This document shows, piece by piece, positions 1 to 8,968 of a stretch of DNA of 64,000 nucleotides. Each line of letters begins with the position of its first letter. The stretch's first letter is position 1. Source of the stretch: an uncultured Cohaesibacter sp. (GTDB lineage Bacteria > Pseudomonadota > Alphaproteobacteria > Rhizobiales > Cohaesibacteraceae); the NCBI RefSeq assembly GCF_963678225.1, contig NZ_OY782764.1:1989001-2053000 (forward strand), written 5' to 3'. Under the pieces are notes generated by a model. It had not been told where the DNA came from and made no database searches. It saw only the letters and a list, made by a program, of their open reading frames with translations. The translations under genes were made by a program, and so were the position numbers.

Positions 1-98
1 ACCAAAGCCCCCAATCAAGGCAGCAAAATGACTGCGTGCTGCAGGGTGTGAAAAGCCCGTTGCTCACATTCTGCTTTTCAAGCCCATTCTAGAAGCTG

Positions 99-932
99 TT
101 ACTTGCCGCTGCCTTGCGCCTTGATTAGCGCGCGCAGCTCGGAAATCTCGGTGCGCAAGGCCTTCACCTCAGCCATCACACCTTCGGTCTCCGAATGCAG
201 CGCCGCACGGTCAGCTTCTGCCGTGGCTTCATGTTCAGACTGCATCGCCGAAACGATGATACCGATAAAGAGGTTCAACACCGTAAAGGAGGTCGCAAGA
301 ATGAAGGGCACAAAGAAGAGCCAGGCATAGGGATGGGCTTCCATAACCGGTCGCACGATGCCCATGGACCAGCTTTCCAGCGTCATTACCTGAAACAGCG
401 TATAGGCCGACTCGCCAAGGTTGCCGAACCAGTCGGGGAACTCTGCGCCATAAAGCTTGGTCGCCATCACGGCGAACACGAAATAGAGCAAGCCCAGAAG
501 CAAGGTGATAGACCCCAGACCGGGCAGCGCCTCGAGCAACGCACCCACCACGCGCCGCAAGGATGGCACGAAACTGATAAGCCGCAGAACACGTAGCACT
601 CTGAAGGCACGCAACACCGAAAGTGCGCCGGTCGTCGGCATCAGGGAAACGGCCACCACCGAGAAATCAAACAGGGACCATGGATCGGTGAAAAAGCGCA
701 GCCGGTGAACCAGCAGCCGCATGGCTATTTCCACCACAAAGACCACGAGAATGGTCCGATCGACAATATGGAACAGGCCACCAAAACGGGCTTCCGCCGC
801 AGGCCAAGTTTCCAGCGCCAGCGTGATCGCATTCAGAACGATAAGCCCGGTAATGCCAAGTTCGAAGGGCCGGGAGCCGAGAATTGTTTTGATGCGGTCC
901 AACATACGAATGAAATCCTGTCGCAAAGCCAT
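99..932 (-). CDS. Voltage-gated sodium channel, BacNav (NaChBac) type
   Basis: A 277-residue single-repeat ion channel of the inner membrane, expected to assemble as a tetramer. The six-helix plan is visible: S1-S3 lie within about residues 22-100. S4 carries four arginines at three-residue spacing (R108, R111, R114, R117), the voltage-sensor pattern. The pore loop holds TLESWSM (184-190), which matches the sodium-selective TLESW filter of NaChBac rather than a potassium filter. S6 (about 203-230) is followed by a charged C-terminal helix (about 238-272) that resembles the coiled coil that tetramerises BacNav channels. Length fits the family. It stands alone, reading away from the tRNA gene. 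Such channels are known in marine and alkaliphilic bacteria, with links to motility and pH homeostasis; the role here is inferred. Confidence 0.9.
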   Translation of the reverse strand: MALRQDFIRMLDRIKTILGSRPFELGITGLIVLNAITLALETWPAAEARFGGLFHIVDRTILVVFVVEIAMRLLVHRLRFFTDPWSLFDFSVVAVSLMPTTGALSVLRAFRVLRVLRLISFVPSLRRVVGALLEALPGLGSITLLLGLLYFVFAVMATKLYGAEFPDWFGNLGESAYTLFQVMTLESWSMGIVRPVMEAHPYAWLFFVPFILATSFTVLNLFIGIIVSAMQSEHEATAEADRAALHSETEGVMAEVKALRTEISELRALIKAQGSGK

Positions 933-1217
933 TTCGGTTTAAAGAAACAAAAGGGTTAACTGGCAGAAATTGGGTACTTGAAAAGAGAATTCAAGATGGA
1001 AATAGGTAGTTTCATGCATAAGGAGCTGCTGTTTGTCAATGGACGCGCGCAAAGCCCGTTCTCTCTTCCGAGCGTTAAGCGGACGGGAGGCATAAAAGAA
1101 AACTGTTCGCACCGTCAAAAAACTGACAAAAAAGCAGCTCTGCCATCTTGAGCAAATGGCTCAGTGTGATAGATACACTCTATCCTGATGCGATGCCCGA
1201 TAGGGCGTTGCCAGAAG

Positions 1218-1291
1218 GCGGGTGTAGCTCAATGGTAGAGCAGGAGCTTCCCAAGCTTAAGACGAGGGTTCGATTCCCTTCACCCGCTCCA
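1218..1291 (+). tRNA. tRNA-Gly (anticodon CCC)
   Basis: A complete cloverleaf can be drawn by eye: acceptor GCGGGTG paired with CACCCGC, D stem GCTC/GAGC, anticodon loop TTCCCAA with CCC at 1250-1252, T stem GAGGG/CCCTT around loop TTCGATT, then discriminator T and an encoded CCA end (1289-1291). It closely resembles E. coli tRNA-Gly(CCC). The anticodon stem is slightly weak: G1243 faces A1259 and the next pair is G-T. It reads GGG codons. Confidence 0.95.
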
Positions 1292-1334
1292 ACAAGCCCT
1301 TCCCAAACAAGCAAACTCGGCTCGATCCTTCAGA

Positions 1335-2315
1335 TCACAGCCACTCGACAAACTGGCCATGCGGACCGGTGCAGGCAATCGCGCGTCCATTGCGAGACAG
1401 GACAAAGGCGCCCGGATGAGCCTCGAGAATTGAAGCGGGTGCCACATCGGGAAGCGTACGCACGCTTTCATTGGCCAGCCATTCTGCTCCAAGATCTTTC
1501 ACCAGCACTGCAAATTCCTTTCGCGTCTCCGGTGAGACATAGTTCAGCACAGCCGTATGGAAGATAACGAGACGCGTTCCGTACGGGGCCTCAGAGGCTA
1601 GGGCTTCAGTCTGCGCAATAAGATCACCGGTGACGACGCGGGGCGGATGGCTCTTTGCTATCTCGATCGCTGCTTCCAGCCTAGTGCGCCGTGCTTTCTG
1701 TTCCGGCCAGACAAGCGTCTTCAGCCAGCTCATGTCTTCTTCCTTGCCAACATCCAGGGGATTGAGATCCAGCCCCGCTCGCCAAGCGATTTGTGGATGG
1801 GCCTGCGGGAGCGGCGTTTGTGCCGAGGCTTTGCAAGGGAAGATGGGACCATCCGGCCTAGCCGGGGCCAGAACCGATTGTCCATAGTCGTAGCCATATA
1901 GGTCTGGCAACAGGCAAAGGCCAGCGGATGCCCCGACCTCAAGGATTGAAAGGGGACCCTCGATCTGTGCGAAGGCTGGCAGAAAACAGGCACAACGCCC
2001 CGGTTCATTGGTCTGCGTTGAGCGAGACAGAACGACCGGCATGATCTCCTCCCAGGCCCTTAGCACATGCTGAGAAAAGTCCTCTCCGTGATCGGGCAGT
2101 CCGATCACATGGCGAGTTGCGGCAAATAGCAGGTTAGGCTGTTGCTTGCCCGAAGGGAGCTGCAAAAGCAACTCAAGAAGTGTCCCGCTTTCGGCTACCG
2201 AATAGGCATAGGCTTCATAGGTCGGAGAGATGCCGCTGGCTTCGCGCTTGGCGAAGGTGCGGTAGATCTCGGCGAGCGATTCCATCGTCATCATGGGCCT
2301 TCTCTCGTCCTTCAT
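1335..2315 (-). CDS. DUF2332 family protein
   Basis: A 326-residue protein that matches the DUF2332 family in length and signature segments. These include the TNEPGRCA stretch near residue 102 and LEVGASAG (125-132) followed by a tyrosine-rich DLYGYDYG. The LEVGASAG segment resembles the glycine-rich SAM-binding loop of methyltransferases, so a Rossmann-like fold is plausible, but the biochemical function of DUF2332 is not established. No signal peptide or membrane helix is visible, so it is probably cytoplasmic. It is divergent from the LysE-type exporter with about 120 bp between them. Three further in-frame ATGs in the first eleven codons leave the exact start open. Confidence 0.8.
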   Translation of the reverse strand: MKDERRPMMTMESLAEIYRTFAKREASGISPTYEAYAYSVAESGTLLELLLQLPSGKQQPNLLFAATRHVIGLPDHGEDFSQHVLRAWEEIMPVVLSRSTQTNEPGRCACFLPAFAQIEGPLSILEVGASAGLCLLPDLYGYDYGQSVLAPARPDGPIFPCKASAQTPLPQAHPQIAWRAGLDLNPLDVGKEEDMSWLKTLVWPEQKARRTRLEAAIEIAKSHPPRVVTGDLIAQTEALASEAPYGTRLVIFHTAVLNYVSPETRKEFAVLVKDLGAEWLANESVRTLPDVAPASILEAHPGAFVLSRNGRAIACTGPHGQFVEWL

Positions 2316-2438
2316 TTTGATCCCTGAAATGAGGTGGGAGTCGCGCCCTGCCCTTTCAGGCTTGGCGGCGCAAGAAACGGGTCGCTTTCATGACCGGTTG
2401 GCTGGGATAAGTAAGCACCAAACCAAGGGGTGTTTGCA

Positions 2439-3035
2439 ATGATACAAACAGTGATGGAACTCGTCGTCTTCCTCTTCCCGCTCGCCTATAGCCCGGGGCC
2501 AGGCAATATGTTCTTTGCCGCAAATGGTGCAAGATTCGGCTTTAGGGCGACGATGCCGGCAAATCTCGGCTATCACATCGCCACATGGCTGGTGACTGCC
2601 GCAATCGGGTTTGGCTTTCTGGCGGTAATGGAGCAGATCCCCCACTTGCTGGGTTATCTCAAAGTGGCTGGATCTCTCTATGTGTTCTGGATTGCCTGGA
2701 CCCTGCTAACGGCCGGTGTCTGGAAGGAGAGTGCAACGCCAAAAGCTGCGGGCTTTGGCGATGGTGCGTTGCTACTGGTGCTAAATCTCAAAGCCTACGT
2801 CATCATTGCCTTGATGTTTACGCAGTTTCTCGAAGGGGACAGCGGTGAGCAGACTGGCCAGATTACGCTCATAACAACCGTGTTCACGGTCAACAATATG
2901 GTCGCCTTTGTGCTTTGGACCCTGACGGGAGACGCTCTTGCGAGCGTCTTTCGCTCACCCCATAGCTCAAGACACCTGAATTTGCTGTTCGGGGGCCTCT
3001 TGGCCGGGGTTGCCTTATGGATGTTGGTCTCGTGA
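2439..3035 (+). CDS. LysE/RhtB-family amino-acid exporter
   Basis: A 198-residue hydrophobic protein with about six membrane helices. The N-terminal segment PLAYSPGPGNMFFAANGARF is the hallmark of the LysE/RhtB translocator family, which exports amino acids and related metabolites across the inner membrane. Its substrate cannot be read from sequence. I chose ATG 2439 because AAGGGG (2425-2430) is spaced correctly for it; an in-frame GTG lies nine bases upstream at 2430. It is convergent with the nucleoside hydrolase gene, with under 30 bp between the stop codons. Confidence 0.88.
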   Translation: MIQTVMELVVFLFPLAYSPGPGNMFFAANGARFGFRATMPANLGYHIATWLVTAAIGFGFLAVMEQIPHLLGYLKVAGSLYVFWIAWTLLTAGVWKESATPKAAGFGDGALLLVLNLKAYVIIALMFTQFLEGDSGEQTGQITLITTVFTVNNMVAFVLWTLTGDALASVFRSPHSSRHLNLLFGGLLAGVALWMLVS

Positions 3036-3063
3036 GGCCCGTTTATTCCGGGGCCCCACTCAG

Positions 3064-4029
3064 TTAAAGCACAGGATAGTCTTCCTGGTCGAACACGGAG
3101 AAAAAGGTGTGCCGAATTGCATCCGCATCGCAGCCAAGGGCGACGAGAGACGGCAAGCGGGTCTTGGATTGACTGCGGCACGTTTGACCGCTGGCTTCCC
3201 CTTCCATGACGGCTTCAAGCGCCATGGACTCCATGGTGAAAAGCCCCGGATAAAGAGCCGCGATGATCGCCATTGGATCATGCAGGCCGCAACCGGACAG
3301 GCCAATGCTTTTATAAAAGTCCAGATAGAAGGCCCCGAGTTCTTTGAGAAACGGGCCAATCGGGTTCTTTCTTGTGGCAATATGACTGAAGTCCTGCTCA
3401 TCAAGAAGCACTTTGAGCGTCACATCAAGACCCACCATGGTGACATTTGCCCCTGAGGCCAAAACGACGTCCAGCGCATGGGGATCATGGAAGGCATTGG
3501 CCTCTGCATAGGGGGAAACATTGCCGCGCACATCCAGCGCTCCACCCATGAAAACGATCTTGTCCACATTTTGTGCAAAGTTTCTATCCATTTGGAGAGC
3601 ACGGGCGATATTGGTGATCGGGCCGATCGGGCAAATGACCAACTCCCCCCGGTGGCGCTCTGCCATCTCGCATAGAAATTGCGCCGCGGTCAGCGGGCTG
3701 GCTGTGCCTGTGGGGGCGGGAGCAGGCAAATGGCCCAGTCCTTCAAGGCCATGAACCCGTGTTTTGGGAGCAAAGGGAGGAAGCGCCAAAGGCTTTTCAG
3801 CCCCGGATGCAACGGGAATGGAAAGTTCCATTTTTTCCGCAAGATAGAGAGCGTTGCGAGTCGCCTGCTCTGTGGTCACATTGCCAAAAATCGTGGTCAG
3901 ACCAATCAACTCGATGTCGGGATGCAGGGCGGCATAGGCAATGGCCAGGGCATCATCAATGCCCGGGTCCGTATCAATAATCAGCTTCACAGAAGTTAAA
4001 TCCCAAATAGAAATCGTCTTTGGGCACAT
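3064..4029 (-). CDS. Inosine-uridine-preferring nucleoside hydrolase
   Basis: A 321-residue member of the calcium-dependent nucleoside N-ribohydrolase family, which splits nucleosides into base and ribose. The N-terminal DTDPGIDDA motif (calcium and ribose binding) is intact, as are VGLDVT and the C-terminal HDPMA segment that carries the catalytic histidine. Length is typical. ATG 4029 is preferred over the longer reading frame because GGAGG (4034-4038 on the + strand, as CCTCC) precedes it. A GTG at 3990 just before KLIIDTDPG is the alternative. It is transcribed away from the transporter-hydrolase operon across a region of about 175 bp, so both may share a regulator and belong to one nucleoside or nucleobase pathway. 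That link is inferred. Confidence 0.92.
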   Translation of the reverse strand: MCPKTISIWDLTSVKLIIDTDPGIDDALAIAYAALHPDIELIGLTTIFGNVTTEQATRNALYLAEKMELSIPVASGAEKPLALPPFAPKTRVHGLEGLGHLPAPAPTGTASPLTAAQFLCEMAERHRGELVICPIGPITNIARALQMDRNFAQNVDKIVFMGGALDVRGNVSPYAEANAFHDPHALDVVLASGANVTMVGLDVTLKVLLDEQDFSHIATRKNPIGPFLKELGAFYLDFYKSIGLSGCGLHDPMAIIAALYPGLFTMESMALEAVMEGEASGQTCRSQSKTRLPSLVALGCDADAIRHTFFSVFDQEDYPVL

Positions 4030-4118
4030 CCTGCCTCCGGCCCCGTCAGAAAATGACAAGACGGACACAGCAAGGCCAAGAGCGCTACTTTGCACAGGAT
4101 TTGGTCAAAATCAACGCT

Positions 4119-4134
4119 TGCACAATTCCGTGCA
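4119..4134. promoter_or_regulatory. Small inverted repeat in divergent promoter region
   Basis: TGCAC, a six-base spacer, then GTGCA, sitting midway between the divergent nucleoside hydrolase and ABC transporter genes. It is short, but its position suits an operator, possibly for the cupin-XRE regulator encoded in the operon. This is weak evidence on its own. Confidence 0.25.
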
Positions 4135-4204
4135 TTTTGTATTTACTCGATATTTCCAACAGGAAAATTCTTTTCCAGCTCGAAAAAACAGGACATTCCC
4201 CGCT

Positions 4205-5239
4205 ATGCTGTCTTTTTCTTCTTCCATCCGCGCAACGACTGTTGCGATCGCTCTGACCCTTCCTGCTTTCGCGCATGCGCAAGATACACTGGTGGTCTCC
4301 AACTGGGGCTATTCTAACAATTTCTACCAGCCCTTCGTGTTTGAGCCATTCGAAAAAGCACACAATGTCAAGATTGTAACGGAAAGCGGCGGCGCCCCGG
4401 AACGCCTGAACAAGGCTCGCATTCGCGGCGGTGTCGACGTTATCCTGCTGACCGACAAATTTTCCCAGATCGGCATCAACCAGGGCGCTTTCGAGACTAT
4501 TGATTCTTCCAAGCTGACCCATCTTGATGAGCTGTATGAAGTGGCCAAGCATCCGCAGGGTGAATATGGTCCGGCCTACACCTTCGGTCGCTATGGCATT
4601 GTCTATGACAAGACCCGCACCGACACGCCGATCACATCCTGGTGCGATCTGTGGCGTGATGATTTCAAAGACTCTGTCGCCATGCCAGCCTTCAACACCA
4701 CCGGAGGTCCGCTCACCGTGATGATGGCTGCAAAATGCGCAGGCACAGATGCCTTCAAGGATCCTGAAGGTGCTTTTGCCAAAATGGCCGAGTTGAAGCC
4801 GAATATCGTCAAGACCTTCTCTTCAGGCTCCGAGCTGACCAACCTGCTGTCCACCGGCGAAGCCTTTATCGGCCTTGCTCAGGATTATGCCTTCCCTGCC
4901 ATCAAGGCTGCCAACCCGAATATCGGTTGGGCGGAGCTTGACGAAGGCGACTTCGCCATGATGAACACCTACAACATTCCGAAAAATTCCAAGAACAAGG
5001 AATTAGCGCTGAAATTCATCGATTTCTCGATCTCCGCGCAGGTGCAGAAAGACGGAGCTGTCGAACTCGGCGCAGGGTCTGGCCCGATCAACAAAACGGT
5101 AGAATTGACCGACGAACAGGCTAGCGGCCTGGTTTACGGACAGGATCAGGTTGAGAAAATGCAGACCACTCCCATCAAGGAACTGCTTGAAGTGAATGAT
5201 GATTGGGAAAAACTCTGGAACAAGACATTCGGGTTCTGA
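4205..5239 (+). CDS. ABC transporter periplasmic solute-binding protein (polyamine/opine type)
   Basis: A 344-residue periplasmic binding protein of the PotD/PotF-like class. The ATG at 4205 gives a clear signal peptide ending in FAHA before QDT; the longer open frame upstream is not credible as protein. The mature part begins LVVSNWGYSNN, typical of spermidine/putrescine-type receptors, and ends with a segment around the W-E-K-L-W pattern near the C terminus. It starts a run of genes spaced a few bases apart (binding protein, two permeases, ATPase), so it delivers substrate to that importer. The polyamine-type label describes the protein fold. The neighbouring hydrolases suggest a nitrogenous cyclic amide, ureide or nucleobase derivative as the real ligand. 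Confidence 0.9.
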   Translation: MLSFSSSIRATTVAIALTLPAFAHAQDTLVVSNWGYSNNFYQPFVFEPFEKAHNVKIVTESGGAPERLNKARIRGGVDVILLTDKFSQIGINQGAFETIDSSKLTHLDELYEVAKHPQGEYGPAYTFGRYGIVYDKTRTDTPITSWCDLWRDDFKDSVAMPAFNTTGGPLTVMMAAKCAGTDAFKDPEGAFAKMAELKPNIVKTFSSGSELTNLLSTGEAFIGLAQDYAFPAIKAANPNIGWAELDEGDFAMMNTYNIPKNSKNKELALKFIDFSISAQVQKDGAVELGAGSGPINKTVELTDEQASGLVYGQDQVEKMQTTPIKELLEVNDDWEKLWNKTFGF

Positions 5240-5240
5240 T

Positions 5241-6110
5241 TTGTCTACACAACCTTCTTTATCGATAACAAAGCGCATGGCCGCTTTGGGCCCATGGTTG
5301 CTGGTTCTGCCAGCAACCATGTTGCTTTTTCTGCTCCTTGTGTTGCCCGTTGCTGGCACGCTCAAGGAGAGCTTTGACGGTGCGTCAGGCGGCTTGTTGG
5401 ACAACTATCAGGCATTCTTTGCCGATGAGTTCAATCGCGTTGTTCTGATCCGCAGCTTCAAGATTGCTTTCATGTCCACGTTCGTGTCACTCGTGGCAGG
5501 CTTCCTGGGCGCTTATATGATCGCCAATGCCTCACCCAACCTCAAGCGCGTGTTGTTGATCCTGTCGGTCTTCCCGCTGCTGACCAGTGTTGTTGTGCGG
5601 TCTTTCTCCTTCATGGCGATCCTTGGGCGTAACGGGGTGGTCAACACGCTCTTCCTCAAGATCGGGTTGATCGACCAGCCGCTGGAACTGCTGTTCACGC
5701 AAGGCGCGGTGGTGGCTGGTCTTGCCTATCTCTTCACACCCCTGATGATCCTGTCGCTGGTTGGCGTGTTGGAAAATATCGACGACGATCTTTATGCCGC
5801 TGCGGGCTCGCTTGGCGCCAGCCCGGTTGGTGTCTTCTTTCAGGTGACGCTGCCGCTTGCGGTGCCGGGCATGATCGTTGGTTCGATCCTTGTCTTTACC
5901 GGCAGTCTGGCGACCTTCGTTACGCCCGTTCTGCTTGGCGGCGAACAACAGATGACCCTGTCTACCCTGCTTTATCGCAAGGCAATGATTTCATTTGACT
6001 GGGCTGCGGCCAATACCATCGCTGCGATCATGATGGCCATCACCATCACATGCGTGATTGCCATGGGGGCAATTGCGAACCGGATTGCCGCGGGGAGGAA
6101 AATGCGATGA
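5241..6110 (+). CDS. ABC transporter permease (PotB-like)
   Basis: Inner-membrane permease with about six helices. It carries a recognisable EAA loop, DDDLYAAAGSLGASPVGVF, the site that contacts the ATPase. The TTG at 5241 directly follows the stop of the binding protein and gives 289 residues; ATG 5277 is the alternative start, and neither has a strong ribosome-binding site. The 3' end overlaps the next gene by four bases (ATGA), which implies translational coupling. It would form the channel with the following permease. Confidence 0.88.
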   Translation: MSTQPSLSITKRMAALGPWLLVLPATMLLFLLLVLPVAGTLKESFDGASGGLLDNYQAFFADEFNRVVLIRSFKIAFMSTFVSLVAGFLGAYMIANASPNLKRVLLILSVFPLLTSVVVRSFSFMAILGRNGVVNTLFLKIGLIDQPLELLFTQGAVVAGLAYLFTPLMILSLVGVLENIDDDLYAAAGSLGASPVGVFFQVTLPLAVPGMIVGSILVFTGSLATFVTPVLLGGEQQMTLSTLLYRKAMISFDWAAANTIAAIMMAITITCVIAMGAIANRIAAGRKMR

Positions 6111-6898
6111 GCGCCAGAAAGATCAATCCTCTCTCCAAAATCGCAGGCTGGCTGGTGGTCTTCTATCTGGCCGGACCGATCATCATCGTGATCGGCACCT
6201 CTGTCAGCGATACGCCTTTTCTTGCCTTTCCGCCTCAGGGCTTTACGCTGAAATGGTATCACAAGGTTTTCGAGCTCAACAATTTTGTTGAAAGCTTCAT
6301 CACGTCCATGGAAGTGGCGTTCGGCGGAACAATGATTGCGCTGATCGCAGGCCTTGCCGCAGCCTATGCCCTGTCGCGCTATAAGGTGCGGCTGCCCGGC
6401 TGGTATGGCTCCATCTTCTTCCTGCCCTTCTTCATCCCCGAGATCGTGTTCGGCTTTTCCATGCTCAAGACACTGATCGTGCAGTTCGAGTTGCCGATCC
6501 TGCCTTCACTGATGCTGGGCCACGCAATCCTGTGCCTGCCCTATATCGTTCGCGTCATAGGGGCGAGCCTTGCGGGGTTCGATTTCTCCATTCAGGAAGC
6601 GGCCGTCAGCCTTGGCATGCATCCGGTCAAGGCCTTCTGGTCCATCGTGCTGCCCAACATCCGCTCCGGCGTCATCGCGGGTGCCGTGTTGGCCTTCATT
6701 ACTTCGCTGAACGACATGGCGGTGGCCCTGTTTCTTACAGGACCGGGGGTTTCCACCTTGCCGATTGAAGTCTTCACCTATGTTCAGCAGTTTTTCGATC
6801 CGACCGTCAGCGCCGTGTCCGTGCTGCTCATGGCTGTGACCATTGGTGTCATGGCTCTCATCGAGCGCAGTCTGGGCCTGTCCAAGACGATTAAATAG
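6107..6898 (+). CDS. ABC transporter permease (PotC-like)
   Basis: Second inner-membrane permease, 263 residues, six predicted helices. The EAA-loop segment SIQEAAVSLGMHPVKAF is present. ATG 6107 overlaps the previous stop codon, and GGGGAGGAA (6091-6099) lies just upstream as ribosome-binding site. Length and N-terminal topology fit the PotC class. It is followed after eleven bases by the ATPase gene. Confidence 0.9.
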   Translation: MSARKINPLSKIAGWLVVFYLAGPIIIVIGTSVSDTPFLAFPPQGFTLKWYHKVFELNNFVESFITSMEVAFGGTMIALIAGLAAAYALSRYKVRLPGWYGSIFFLPFFIPEIVFGFSMLKTLIVQFELPILPSLMLGHAILCLPYIVRVIGASLAGFDFSIQEAAVSLGMHPVKAFWSIVLPNIRSGVIAGAVLAFITSLNDMAVALFLTGPGVSTLPIEVFTYVQQFFDPTVSAVSVLLMAVTIGVMALIERSLGLSKTIK

Positions 6899-6909
6899 CA
6901 GGAGCTGAA

Positions 6910-7977
6910 ATGGCACAGAACGCCGTTATCCTACAAGATCTTGTCGCTCACTATGGCCCGACGCAGGTGCTGCACGGGCTTAACCTGACCATTGCCGAGG
7001 GCGAGCTGGTTTCCTTGCTTGGCTCTTCTGGGTGCGGCAAGACCACGACCCTGCGCCTGCTGGCGGGCTTCCTTCAGCCAACCAGCGGCCAGATCACTGT
7101 TGCGGGCAAGGATGTCACCAAGCTGCCGCCGCATAAGCGCGACGCGGGCATCGTGTTCCAGAATTACGCCCTTTTCCCCCATCTCTCTGTGGCTGAGAAT
7201 GTGGGGTTCGGGCTTAAACAGCGCAAGGTGGCAGCGGCGGAACGCAAGGCCCGTGTGGATGCCATGCTGGAGCGTGTGGGACTTGTTGAATATGCCAATC
7301 GCCTGCCAGCGGCTCTTTCTGGCGGTCAGCGTCAGCGCGTGGCCTTGGCACGTGCTCTGGCCATCAATCCACCGCTGTTGATGTTTGATGAACCGCTCTC
7401 GAACCTTGATGCCAAGCTGCGCGTGGATATGCGCGTGGAAATTCGCGAGCTGCAAAAGGCCAATGGCCGCACCGCCATTTACGTGACCCACGATCAGGAA
7501 GAGGCTTTCTCCATTTCCGACCGTGTTGCCATCATGAATGCAGGCCGCATCGTCCAGCTTGATACCCCCGAAGTGCTCTATCGTCGCCCCAACAGCGCTT
7601 TTGTCGCCCGTTTCGTCGGCTTTGACAATCTCATCGAGATGAAAGTGGTCAAACGCGAAGGCGATCTGGTCACGGCAGAAGTCGAGGGCGGGGCATTGAT
7701 CACCCTGTCGCAGGCCGAAACCGGCCCGCTTGAGGATCGCTTCGTTGTTGGTGCGCGCCCCGAGGGCATAGAGCTTACGGATGATCCTTCCAACGCCATC
7801 GCCGGCAAGCTTTTGACCCGCTCCTATCTTGGCCGCTCCTATCAATATAAGGTCGATACGCCGACTGGTATGCTGATTGCCAATGCCCCGCTGACGCAAT
7901 TGCATGAAGAGGGTGGTGCCATCAATCTGAAATTCAATTTCGAGCATTGCTGCATTCTGCCGGTAGAGGAAAACTGA
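6910..7977 (+). CDS. ABC transporter ATP-binding protein (PotA-like)
   Basis: A 355-residue ATPase of the polyamine/opine importer class. Walker A is GSSGCGKTT (38-46), the ABC signature LSGGQ is at 136-140, and Walker B LLMFDE is at 156-161, followed by a D-loop and the switch histidine in THDQEE. The C-terminal third is a TOBE-like regulatory domain, as in PotA. AGGAG lies just upstream of the ATG. The next gene begins two bases after its stop codon, so transporter and hydrolase are in one transcription unit. Confidence 0.95.
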   Translation: MAQNAVILQDLVAHYGPTQVLHGLNLTIAEGELVSLLGSSGCGKTTTLRLLAGFLQPTSGQITVAGKDVTKLPPHKRDAGIVFQNYALFPHLSVAENVGFGLKQRKVAAAERKARVDAMLERVGLVEYANRLPAALSGGQRQRVALARALAINPPLLMFDEPLSNLDAKLRVDMRVEIRELQKANGRTAIYVTHDQEEAFSISDRVAIMNAGRIVQLDTPEVLYRRPNSAFVARFVGFDNLIEMKVVKREGDLVTAEVEGGALITLSQAETGPLEDRFVVGARPEGIELTDDPSNAIAGKLLTRSYLGRSYQYKVDTPTGMLIANAPLTQLHEEGGAINLKFNFEHCCILPVEEN

Positions 7978-7978
7978 T

Positions 7979-8926
7979 ATGTCCCGTTCCATTGTTGCCG
8001 CCGCCGCACAGCTGGGGCCCATACAGCGCAGTGATGACCGCAAGTCTGTTGTCAAGCGCCTCATTGCCTTGCTGGAAGAAGCTGCGAGCCGGGGCGCTGA
8101 GCTGGTTGTCTTCCCCGAATTGGCGCTGACCACTTTCTTCCCCCGCTGGCACCTGACCGACAGGGAAGAAATCGATGCCTTCTATGAAAAGCAGATGCCG
8201 GGGCCGGAAACCCAGCCCCTGTTCGATGCCGCCAAGCGGCTTGGTATTGGCTTCTATCTCGGCTATGCCGAAATTGCCGTCGAAGACGGAGAGACCAACC
8301 ATTACAACACCGCCATATTGGTGGATCGGGCTGGCACAATTGTCGGCAAATATCGCAAGGTCCATCTGCCCGGATGGGACGAGCCGCAAGCTGATCTGGA
8401 AGCCCAGCATCTGGAGAAATATTTCTTCAAGCCGGGCAATTTTGGCTTCAAGGTCTGGAAGACCATGGGCACCCGTATCGGCATGTGCATTTGCAATGAC
8501 CGGCGCTGGGCGGAAACCTATCGCGTGATGGCCCTAAAGGGCGCGGAAATGATCCTTGTGGGCTATAACACCCCCATTGATCACACCGGCGTCTATGATT
8601 TTGACAGCCTTACGGAATTCCACAATCAGCTCTCCATTCAGGCCGGGGCCTACCAGAATTCCACCTGGGTTGTCGCAACCGCCAAGGCTGGTTTGGAAGA
8701 AGGCTCCAACATGATCGGCCAGTCGATGATCGTTGCGCCTTCCGGTCAGATTGCTGCCATGGCTCTGGGCACGGGCGACGAGGTGATCACTGCGCGGTGC
8801 GACCTTGATATGGCTGCGCTCTACCGCCGGACCATCTTCGACTTTGCCCGCCATCGCGAGCCAAAGCATTATGGTATCATCACCCAGACCAAGGGACCGA
8901 TCATCAGCGATGATGACGAGGCCTGA
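7979..8926 (+). CDS. Nitrilase-superfamily amidohydrolase, N-carbamoyl-D-amino-acid hydrolase-like
   Basis: A 315-residue cytoplasmic hydrolase. It closely resembles the D-carbamoylases of Agrobacterium, sharing segments such as VVFPELALTTFFPRWH, MPGPET and the C-terminal HREPKHYG. The nitrilase catalytic triad is complete: E47 in FPELA, the lysine of GKYRKVHLPG, and the nucleophilic cysteine of CICNDRRW. Members convert N-carbamoyl-D-amino acids to amino acid, CO2 and ammonia. It follows the ABC ATPase by two bases, so its substrate is probably the imported compound or a product derived from it. With the M20 carbamoylase downstream the operon has two unrelated N-carbamoyl-type hydrolases. 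Confidence 0.88.
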   Translation: MSRSIVAAAAQLGPIQRSDDRKSVVKRLIALLEEAASRGAELVVFPELALTTFFPRWHLTDREEIDAFYEKQMPGPETQPLFDAAKRLGIGFYLGYAEIAVEDGETNHYNTAILVDRAGTIVGKYRKVHLPGWDEPQADLEAQHLEKYFFKPGNFGFKVWKTMGTRIGMCICNDRRWAETYRVMALKGAEMILVGYNTPIDHTGVYDFDSLTEFHNQLSIQAGAYQNSTWVVATAKAGLEEGSNMIGQSMIVAPSGQIAAMALGTGDEVITARCDLDMAALYRRTIFDFARHREPKHYGIITQTKGPIISDDDEA

Positions 8927-8968
8927 TCAAGGATGGCTCTCATGAGCCGACACAAAGGGGATAGCACC

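Noticed and set aside
6931-8133. 400-codon open frame on the minus strand
   Set aside because: Antisense to the ABC ATPase and the start of the nitrilase gene, which have clear motifs.
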